Positions 57,753 to 64,000 of a stretch of DNA of 64,000 nucleotides are shown here, in pieces. The notes below the pieces were generated by a model. That model worked only from the letters and a program-made list of their open reading frames with translations, was not told the origin of the DNA and made no database searches. The DNA is from UBA2336 sp965227265. Its GTDB lineage: Bacteria > Bacteroidota > Bacteroidia > Cytophagales > Cyclobacteriaceae. The first letter of the stretch is position 1. Every line of letters begins with the position of its first letter. Made by a program: the position numbers and the translations under genes. The stretch covers positions 3,224,001-3,288,000 of the forward strand of contig OZ245738.1 of assembly GCA_965227265.1 (NCBI GenBank), given 5' to 3'.

Positions 57753-58313
57753 CTAATGCGTGTCTGTAAAGTGCTTTCTGGACTTCTCTGTGCTGAATTT
57801 TTGCGCATTGAATGCAGCCGAGCTGCCTTTTGGTATCGATAAGCTTTGAAAATCGCTGCCTTTCAGGGCTTTTGCCTGGTACAGGATCTGGCCTACGTGT
57901 AACGGATAATGCGCAAGCTGCCGTTGGATGGCTTCCAAAACGGTCTGGCCTTCGTTACGGATATAGATGATCGTGGCTAAATCTTCGGGCGTTACTGAAT
58001 CGAGCGTATCGAGCAGCGCTTTCCAGCCTTGTTCCCAGGCTTCGAGCATCGTTTTCTTGTCGGGATAGCCTTCTTCAAACTCAGCTTCGCGGTTGCGGGT
58101 GGGCTTTTCGCCATCGGTGGTGAGGAAGTACGTCCAGCGTGAAAGCATGTTGCCGTGCAGGTGATGCACGATCAGCGCAATGCTGTTGCTGGCTTCGTTC
58201 GGACGAAGGTTTATTTCTTCATCGTTCAACTGGGCAATCGCTTTTTCACCCTGCGCTTTATAGTAGCGGAAAAGCTTGCGGGCGCTGTCTAAAAAATTTT
58301 CGTCAGTGGACAT
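57753..58313 (-). CDS. DinB-like (DUF1572) putative metal-binding protein
   Basis: 186 residues. The DinB four-helix bundle is indicated by LIVHHLHGNMLSRWTYFLTTDGEKPTRNRE and AIQRQLAHYPLHVGQILYQAKAL with the three metal-binding His positions (H near residue 52 and the HYPLH pair). Many such proteins are thiol-dependent or unknown. The ATG at 58313 is chosen; the TTG at 58325 extends by four residues. It overlaps the upstream desaturase stop by 11 nt, so the genes are probably coupled. Confidence 0.88.
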   Translation of the reverse strand: MSTDENFLDSARKLFRYYKAQGEKAIAQLNDEEINLRPNEASNSIALIVHHLHGNMLSRWTYFLTTDGEKPTRNREAEFEEGYPDKKTMLEAWEQGWKALLDTLDSVTPEDLATIIYIRNEGQTVLEAIQRQLAHYPLHVGQILYQAKALKGSDFQSLSIPKGSSAAFNAQKFSTEKSRKHFTDTH

Positions 58314-59289
58314 GCTCCTCTTCAACGGTCTCTGCAGGATCGGGTTTCACCGGAGGACGTGAACTGTCATACTGCTTGCGCAGCTCTTTTGCATGCTCTT
58401 TATCTTTCGAGAACTTGATGTGATCGGGCACACCTTTTAAGTCATGGATCAACCCAACGGCTTGCAGTCCGCGCAGCATATACCATGTAAAGTCAACTTC
58501 CCACCAGAAAAATCCCTGGCGACTGCTGGTTTCATAGTAATGATGATTGTTATGCCAGCCTTCGCCTAATGTTAACAACGCTAACCAAATGCTATTGCGG
58601 GATTCATCGCCTGTGTTGTAACGCTGCCGACCAAACTTATGCATGATCGAGTTGATCGAAAATGTTCCGTGATATAAAATCACTGTACTTAAAAAGAAGC
58701 CTATGAATAACGAAGAGAACCCGGCTGTTGTAAACATGGCAAGCACACTGCCGCCATTCACCCATCCGCCCAAGGCCATTATCGTAAGTGCAAGCACCAA
58801 CGGTGGAATCAAATGATATTTATTGAGCCATACGAGCTCCGGATATTTTGCATAGTCACCGATTGTTTTGAAATCGGTTTTCTTAAAGTCAGGTCCAACG
58901 ATCCAGCCCACGTGCGAATACCAGAAGCCATAAATTTTCATCGAGTGCGGATCAGCCGGTGTATCGCTGTGACGATGGTGATGACGGTGATGTGCCGCCC
59001 ACCATAATGCACCTTTCTGTGCAGAAGATTGTGCAAGCCAGGCAATCACAAACTGAAACCAGCGTGATGTTCTATACGACTTATGTGAGAAGTAACGATG
59101 ATAGCCGCCTGTTACCCACAACATGCGCGTTACATAAAAGAACGCACACATGGCCCAGTCAAACCAAGTTGCGCCTGTCCATAATGCGCCCAGTGGCATC
59201 AGGTGAATAATGAGAAACGCAATCTCCTGTTTCAGGATTGGCTTGTTGCGTTTTTCAGGTGCTACTAACATTGCTGTGTTCATATTCAT
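58303..59289 (-). CDS. Delta-9-type acyl-CoA/acyl-lipid desaturase
   Basis: 328-residue integral membrane di-iron desaturase that adds a double bond to fatty acids. The three His boxes are present: HRYFSH, HHRHHHRHSD and HNNHH, with two or more membrane helix pairs between them (HLMPLGALWTGATWFDWAMCA, VLALTIMALGGW). Length and FWWEVDFTWYMLRGL match stearoyl-CoA 9-desaturases. Adjusts membrane fluidity. The DinB gene follows with an 11-nt overlap. Confidence 0.93.
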   Translation of the reverse strand: MNMNTAMLVAPEKRNKPILKQEIAFLIIHLMPLGALWTGATWFDWAMCAFFYVTRMLWVTGGYHRYFSHKSYRTSRWFQFVIAWLAQSSAQKGALWWAAHHRHHHRHSDTPADPHSMKIYGFWYSHVGWIVGPDFKKTDFKTIGDYAKYPELVWLNKYHLIPPLVLALTIMALGGWVNGGSVLAMFTTAGFSSLFIGFFLSTVILYHGTFSINSIMHKFGRQRYNTGDESRNSIWLALLTLGEGWHNNHHYYETSSRQGFFWWEVDFTWYMLRGLQAVGLIHDLKGVPDHIKFSKDKEHAKELRKQYDSSRPPVKPDPAETVEEEHVH

Positions 59290-59505
59290 TCGTCCTCATT
59301 CGGCTGTTAAACCAAGCGGGGTTCAGGAAAGTTCTGAATCCGCTTCAGTTGCTTAACTCCGGTACATTTTATCAATTCCTACCCCTCCATTCAACCTCTT
59401 TACAAAGGTCGGGCTTTGGTGGTTTTAATCCCAACCCATGCAAGGTTTTTTACGTGTGCAGCAGTTTTTGAAGTACTTTACACCGCTACAATCCGTTCAA
59501 TTTTC

Positions 59506-60414
59506 ATGCGCATTTTTCTCCTTTTCGGACTGATCCTTTTCTCGTTCGCCAGCCGGGCTCAAAACACGCTTAATAATTCCCGGCCGTTGGTGATTGCCAC
59601 ATATCAGTATGCCGATAATCCGCGCATCAAAAACATCGAGCCGTTCGCCAATCATTTCGCGGAAGGTGCAGAGGTGAAAACAGTTGTTAAAAGTTATCCA
59701 ACTGTTCATGAATTGCTCGAAGCGATGCGGAAGAATGAAGTAGACGTTGTGTTCATCAATACGTTTGGTTATTTATTGTCGCGCGAGGTTACAAGCAATT
59801 ATGAAGTCTCTGCAACGTTACACTTGCCAAAAGACGCTGCATCGGCTTACCGGACGGTGATCGTAACACCAAAAGAAAATCACACTCCCACGTTACAACG
59901 TGCTGTTGAAAATGCGGGTGATAATTACTTAGTGTTGGTAAGTCCGGGTTCAACGTCCGGCAACCTTGTACCGCGACTCAAGCTTGCTTCCATGTTGCCG
60001 GATGATGCTGAGAAATTATTTGTTGAAGTGCAATATGCGGAAACACATGACGCTGCATTGAAGCTGGCGCTCGAAAAGAAGTTTGCCATCGCTTCATGCG
60101 GAAGTGATGAATACTATAAGCTTGGCGCGGATACAGCTAGGTTTGATTTGTTATGGAAGTCGGAGCCGCTACAATTAGGGCCGGTAGTGGTTCGGAAAGA
60201 TTTGTCAGAAAACCTCAAAAAGACGCTGAAAAATGCACTTTTATATCTGCATGAGCAGAATCCGGAAGCACTCGAAGCGATTAAATCCGGATGGATCGAA
60301 GCACAGCTTGCGGATTATTATACGGTGATGCCTAAGGATTATTATGAGAGTTTGCTCTTGCTGGCGGGTGATAAGGCTAAGGCGTTGCGGATTATTAAGA
60401 AGTTTGCACGGTGA
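59506..60414 (+). CDS. PhnD-like substrate-binding protein
   Basis: 302 residues. Signal peptide (MRIFLLFGLILFSFASRA); the solute-binding fold of the PhnD/PtxB class shows NIEPFANHFAEGAEVKTVV, VDVVFINTFGY, LVSPGSTSGNLVPRLKLASM. The PGSTSG turn is the phosphonate/phosphate-type motif. No ABC permease or ATPase follows, so the ligand and partner are unclear; it might instead act as a sensor. Start at the signal peptide ATG. It reads divergently from the desaturase gene. Confidence 0.85.
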   Translation: MRIFLLFGLILFSFASRAQNTLNNSRPLVIATYQYADNPRIKNIEPFANHFAEGAEVKTVVKSYPTVHELLEAMRKNEVDVVFINTFGYLLSREVTSNYEVSATLHLPKDAASAYRTVIVTPKENHTPTLQRAVENAGDNYLVLVSPGSTSGNLVPRLKLASMLPDDAEKLFVEVQYAETHDAALKLALEKKFAIASCGSDEYYKLGADTARFDLLWKSEPLQLGPVVVRKDLSENLKKTLKNALLYLHEQNPEALEAIKSGWIEAQLADYYTVMPKDYYESLLLLAGDKAKALRIIKKFAR

Positions 60415-60421
60415 TATTTCC

Positions 60422-60553
60422 CTCGTCACTTCGAGCGTGCGAATGTCCAGCAAAGTGAAGCATTCTATGCGAGAAGTCTCGAGTCTCTAACCTACATGAG
60501 ATTTCTCGCGAGCAACTTGCATTTCATCGTAAGCTTTGCTCGCTCGAAATGAC
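60422..60553. repeat. MITE-like inverted repeat, copy 2
   Basis: Left end CTCGTCACTTCGAGCG and right end CGCTCGAAATGACG form terminal inverted repeats; internal GCGAGAAGTCTC and GAGATTTCTCGC also pair. The element at 46819-46942 has the same ends in the opposite orientation. Lies between convergent genes. Confidence 0.75.
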
Positions 60554-60554
60554 G

Positions 60555-61685
60555 CTAGTATAATTCTTTCAATATTGATTGTAGTGTCTTCTCATCGTAC
60601 TCAACGTTCACCCACTTGGCAGCAACTTCTCTTTTCTTATAAACAAACACGGTGTTCTTTGCTTTCGGATTGATCTCGTATAAGCCTGCAGTATGTTCAT
60701 CAACCGGTGATGGAATTCTTGTCAGCGCAACTTTCTTCAAGCCTTGTTCATCAGCCCATTTCTTCAGCTTGCCTTTCAATATCTCAGCTGCGGTTTGATC
60801 TTTGTTCTGTTCGTAAAGTGGGTTCATGTACATCAGGAAAACGCGGATCTTATTTTCACCTTTTGTCTGCATTTCTTTCTCGAGCGCGAGGATAAAATCT
60901 TTCATCTGGTCGAGGTTGGTGTGGCTGAACCAGATCATCACACCCTGGCCTTGACCATACTTGCACATCGGGCAGGCTTTCTTGCCAACATCAGCACCGG
61001 ATAAATGCAACGGATCAAACGCAGGACAGTTTGAACCGAGCGCGAGGCCTGAGGTAAGCTTTGGCAAGCCTTTGTAGGGATAGTCCGGAATGTTTAACCC
61101 TAAGATGATGTGACGTGTAGCATGTCGAATGCCATCTTTATCAGGAGCGATGAGCTTAACAACACCATCTCCTCCACGAAGCTCTGCGTTATTTGTTTTT
61201 GGCAACAACGGATCATCGGCAAAAAGATATTCATCGATATAGTATTCATTCTTGTTCGGCTCTTTTATGGTGATGTGAATGTGTTCGGCTGCATTGCGTC
61301 CAGGATACGGTGCTGGTCGCAATGTTTTGAATTGATAGAATCCATTCTTGTCCGTCCTCACCCAGCCGCGGATATAGCCATGACGTTTAGCCCAACCTTT
61401 TTCATTTCCTTTTGTCGGGTAAACTCCCCTTTGATCGGTATGATAAACATACACAACAACATCTTTTGCTGGTGTCATGCCATCGCGTTCGTATACGATG
61501 CCACTGATCTCAATCTTTGGGCCTTTGTCGTTATAGTCGGGTAATGTTGCTGAACTTGTTAGCTTATCAAACGCAACCGGACTTTCGTGAATCGCTTCAC
61601 AACCTTCACACGGTCCGCCAACGCGTTGTGCATAAACACTTGGTGAAACACTGATCAATAGCAGGAATAAAAAAGATGATTTCAT
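60555..61685 (-). CDS. Secreted intradiol dioxygenase-like / thioredoxin-like fusion
   Basis: 376 residues. Signal peptide MKSSFLFLLLISVSPSVYAQ; N-terminal half (about 50-200) is the intradiol ring-cleavage dioxygenase beta-sandwich with VYVYHTDQRGVYPTK, GFYQFKTLRPAPYP and HIHI, supplying the two Tyr and two His ligands of Fe(III). The C-terminal half (about 225-376) is thioredoxin-like, with CPMCKYGQGQGVM carrying a CxxC. Substrate unknown; periplasmic or outer. The next operon, divergent, is the LytS/LytTR pair at 61821. Confidence 0.88.
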   Translation of the reverse strand: MKSSFLFLLLISVSPSVYAQRVGGPCEGCEAIHESPVAFDKLTSSATLPDYNDKGPKIEISGIVYERDGMTPAKDVVVYVYHTDQRGVYPTKGNEKGWAKRHGYIRGWVRTDKNGFYQFKTLRPAPYPGRNAAEHIHITIKEPNKNEYYIDEYLFADDPLLPKTNNAELRGGDGVVKLIAPDKDGIRHATRHIILGLNIPDYPYKGLPKLTSGLALGSNCPAFDPLHLSGADVGKKACPMCKYGQGQGVMIWFSHTNLDQMKDFILALEKEMQTKGENKIRVFLMYMNPLYEQNKDQTAAEILKGKLKKWADEQGLKKVALTRIPSPVDEHTAGLYEINPKAKNTVFVYKKREVAAKWVNVEYDEKTLQSILKELY

Positions 61686-61820
61686 AACAAATGATTACGC
61701 TTATCAAATACGGTAATCTCTTGAAGATGATCCAGCAGTTATGACGAAAAGCTCATTTTCCTTGACCAAAGGAGGATTTTTGACCTAACGTGCAGTTTAT
61801 GAAAGCCGTATCTTGCAGCT

Positions 61821-62834
61821 ATGAACCGCTTTTTTCGGTACCATCTTGATCATGTTTTGTTCTGGGCGCTGACCGTTGGGTTCCATGCGTATACACGGAT
61901 GTACCTAATCGATAAGGCAGATACTTTTCAGTTTTTACTGGAGATTATCGTGCGAAATGCATTACTCGCAAGCGTTATTTATTTCAATTTGCTGGTTGTT
62001 ATTCCGCGCATTAGTCGGGGCAAAGTTTTTGTTTGGATTATAGCTTCAGTTGGTTCACTGGTGTTGTATGCATTTGCTAAAAATCTGCACGATGTTTATC
62101 TATATGGATATGTGATTGGTGACCCGGATCGTATTGATTTCTTTCACAGCACATTTTATAATTTCTCCATTGTATTATTTTACCTCGCGTTTGCGGGAGC
62201 ATTGTATTTGAGCAAGCAATGGTATCTTCAGCGTGAAATGCTACAGAAGATACAGTTGGAGAAACTGAATACCGAGTTGGAGTATCTCAAGGCGCAGATG
62301 AATCCGCACTTTTTATTCAACGCTATTAATACAATCTTCTTCCAGATTGATAAGCAGAATAGTGAAGCGCGTGAAACGCTTGGCAAATTCTCGGACATGC
62401 TGCGCTATCAATTGTATGAATGCAATGACTCTTCAATTGCGATAGAAAAAGAACTGGCTTATTTGAAGAATTACGTTGAGCTGCAAAAGTTGCGGAGAAA
62501 TGATCGTGATGTTATCGAGTTTGCTGTTGCTGATGAGCTCAGGAATTTTTCATTGCCGCCATTGCTACTCATTCCCTTCATTGAAAATGCATTCAAGCAC
62601 GTCTCTAATTTTACTGATCAAAAAAATGAAGTTAAGATTACGATTACAAAAGCAGATCAAACACTTCAGCTTAGCGTCTTTAACACAACGGATTCGTCTG
62701 TAAAAGAAAGCGGTGGCATTGGGTTGAAAAATGTAACACGAAGACTTGAACTGCTATACCCTAACCGTAATACCCTTGATATTCATAAAACGGATGCAGG
62801 ATTTTCAGTCAACCTAAAACTGGAATTGATATGA
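61821..62834 (+). CDS. LytS/YehU-type sensor histidine kinase
   Basis: 337 residues. Membrane helices at about 10-150, then ELEYLKAQMNPHFLFNAINTIFFQI with the phosphoacceptor His, N-box IENAFKH and G-box GGIGLKNVTRRLELLYP. It is similar in layout to the kinase at 25583-26620 but divergent in sequence. The stop overlaps the regulator start by 4 nt. Adjacent, divergent gene is the intradiol dioxygenase fusion. A TATCTTGC box (61810-61817) sits just before the ATG. Confidence 0.93.
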   Translation: MNRFFRYHLDHVLFWALTVGFHAYTRMYLIDKADTFQFLLEIIVRNALLASVIYFNLLVVIPRISRGKVFVWIIASVGSLVLYAFAKNLHDVYLYGYVIGDPDRIDFFHSTFYNFSIVLFYLAFAGALYLSKQWYLQREMLQKIQLEKLNTELEYLKAQMNPHFLFNAINTIFFQIDKQNSEARETLGKFSDMLRYQLYECNDSSIAIEKELAYLKNYVELQKLRRNDRDVIEFAVADELRNFSLPPLLLIPFIENAFKHVSNFTDQKNEVKITITKADQTLQLSVFNTTDSSVKESGGIGLKNVTRRLELLYPNRNTLDIHKTDAGFSVNLKLELI

Positions 62835-63538
62835 AGTTGAAATGCCTGATTGTTGACGATGAACCCATGGCTCGTAAAGGACTGGAGGAATACGTAAAGG
62901 ATATTTCATTCCTTGAACATGTGAGCTCGTGCGAGAATGCACTCAAGGCAAATGAGTTCCTGCAGCAACGTGACGTGGATTTAATGCTACTCGATATTCA
63001 AATGCCTAATTTCACCGGCATAGAGTTTTTAAAATCGTTACGAAACCCGCCACTGGTTATATTCACAACAGCACATCCGGATTACGCGCTGGAGAGTTAT
63101 TCATTGGATGTACTGGATTATTTAGTCAAGCCCATACTGTTTGACAGATTTCAAAAGGCAGCACAAAAGGCATACGATTATCAAGTGTTGCGGGCTTCAG
63201 TTTTGCCGTCACCGGATTTCTTTTTCATCAAATGCGATCAAGTGTTTGAGAAAATAGCTTTCAACGATGTGCTTTATGTAGAAGCCATGCAAAACTATTG
63301 CATTCTTCATACGCCCATGCGCAGGTTAATTGCTTATATCACGTTAACGGGTTTAGAGGAAAAGCTACCGAAGAACAGCTTCCTGAAAGTGCACAAATCG
63401 TTTATTGTTAGCCTGGATAAAATCACTGCGCTGGATGGGAATGATCTTTATATCGATAAGGCTCAAATCCCGGTAAGCCGAAATCTGAAAGATGAAGTGA
63501 TGAAGCGTGTGATGGGGGATAATCTTTTTAAGCGCTAA
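62831..63538 (+). CDS. LytTR-family response regulator
   Basis: 235 residues. Receiver domain with VDDEPMARKGLEEY, LMLLDIQMPNFTGIEFL (phospho-Asp), IFTTAHPDYALESY and YLVKPILFDRF; LytTR domain with VLYVEAMQNYCILHTP, FLKVHKSFIVSL, KAQIPVSRNLK. Partner of the kinase encoded just upstream (ATGA overlap). Target promoters unknown; the divergent dioxygenase gene is a natural candidate. Confidence 0.93.
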   Translation: MKLKCLIVDDEPMARKGLEEYVKDISFLEHVSSCENALKANEFLQQRDVDLMLLDIQMPNFTGIEFLKSLRNPPLVIFTTAHPDYALESYSLDVLDYLVKPILFDRFQKAAQKAYDYQVLRASVLPSPDFFFIKCDQVFEKIAFNDVLYVEAMQNYCILHTPMRRLIAYITLTGLEEKLPKNSFLKVHKSFIVSLDKITALDGNDLYIDKAQIPVSRNLKDEVMKRVMGDNLFKR

Positions 63539-63539
63539 T

Positions 63540-64000
63540 TTACTTCTTCATCATAGTCAAAATCTCATTCAGCTTTAACAAAGCCTCCACTGGTGAGATG
63601 GTATTAATATCAATCTTCGAAAGCAAATCGTGAACCTCTTTTGATTTCGGATCAAGCTCAAACAGGCTCATTTGATTTATGGCTTTAGGCAATTCCTGCA
63701 TGCGTTGCTTCGGCTCGTTCTTATGCTTGTCTTTTTCGAGAAAATGAAGAATGTCGTTTGCGCGGAGTACAACTTTGTTTGGCATACCAGCCAGTTGGGC
63801 TACGTGAATTCCGAAGCTGTGCTCACTGCCGCCTGGCTTAAGCGTTCGCATGAAGATGATCTTGTCACCCGTTTCTTTTACACTCACGTTAAAGTTTTTC
63901 ACACGCACGTTATCTTCTGCCAATTGATTAAGCTCATGGTAGTGTGTAGCGAATAATGTCTTCGGACGAAAGTCTTTATGATTGTGCAGATACTCAACAA
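63540..64000 (-). CDS. mutS: DNA mismatch repair ATPase MutS, C-terminal part
   Basis: Recognises mismatches and starts repair. About 153 residues of the C-terminus are in the window; the rest is beyond position 64000. Reading upstream from 63923 continues into TLFATHYHELNQLAEDN, the MutS signature. Then VKNFNVSVKETGDKIIFMRTLKPGGSEHSFGIHVAQLAGMP and the C-terminal helix-rich dimerisation segment. The stop falls 1 nt after the stop of the convergent response regulator. Confidence 0.96.
   Translation of the reverse strand, partial: VEYLHNHKDFRPKTLFATHYHELNQLAEDNVRVKNFNVSVKETGDKIIFMRTLKPGGSEHSFGIHVAQLAGMPNKVVLRANDILHFLEKDKHKNEPKQRMQELPKAINQMSLFELDPKSKEVHDLLSKIDINTISPVEALLKLNEILTMMKK

Overview
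The window reads as an ordinary, densely coded chromosomal stretch of a Bacteroidota bacterium, most likely of the order Cytophagales (inference). Support comes from the coaE/ybbR/yajC/long-nusB block, DUF4293, DUF1573 and DUF1543 proteins, a TonB-dependent receptor with an N-terminal carboxypeptidase-regulatory-like domain, a CotH protein with a type IX secretion tail, LytS/LytTR two-component pairs, weak ribosome binding sites and many TAnnTTTG-type -7 promoter boxes. I see no rRNA, prophage, transposase or CRISPR array.

Layout. 1-3940: minus-strand housekeeping block coaE (partial), YbbR protein, yajC, DUF1573 lipoprotein, YtxH protein, nusB. 4061-5286: leucine dehydrogenase-type enzyme with its own promoter and terminator. 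5466-9800: two ABC exporter half-transporters on opposite strands whose degenerate motifs are complementary (MdlA/MdlB-like), flanking a small envelope protein. 9823-11762: truA and a thiolase. 11832-17331: DUF4293, S41 protease, a secreted unknown and htpG. 17372-24533: MORN-like protein, YraN, sugar-phosphate isomerase, lipB, PolB-like exonuclease, RNase R and a polyprenyl synthetase. 24617-30675: LytS/LytTR pair, glycosyltransferase, GNAT enzyme with a structured leader, an ECF sigma factor overlapping a small downstream gene, and an acidic protein. 30809-38635: uvrA, purine nucleoside phosphorylase, lytic transglycosylase, LOG-family and TIGR01777 proteins, and two envelope unknowns. 38714-43468: TonB receptor plus acidic beta-helix lipoprotein. 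43717-51602: MoxR ATPase, SemiSWEET, lipoproteins, exonuclease/GIY-YIG protein, CotH protein and a frameshifted exbD. 51669-57301: lipoproteins, cyclophilin, truncated hemoglobin, TonB-domain protein, DUF1543 and a pentapeptide-repeat protein. 57369-57622: tRNA-Leu and tRNA-Gly. 57753-64000: DinB, fatty-acid desaturase, PhnD-like binding protein, a secreted intradiol dioxygenase/thioredoxin-like fusion, a second LytS/LytTR pair and the 3' end of mutS.

Most genes act independently (DNA repair: uvrA, mutS, exonucleases; RNA: nusB, rnr, truA; envelope: TonB system parts, transglycosylase, lipoproteins). No clear new defence or mobile system is visible. The points most worth a second look are the split ABC heterodimer, the frameshifted exbD, the structured RNA upstream of the GNAT gene, the dioxygenase-thioredoxin fusion, the sigma/small-gene overlap, the receptor-lipoprotein pair with its internal hairpin and promoter, and several families of dispersed palindromic repeats.
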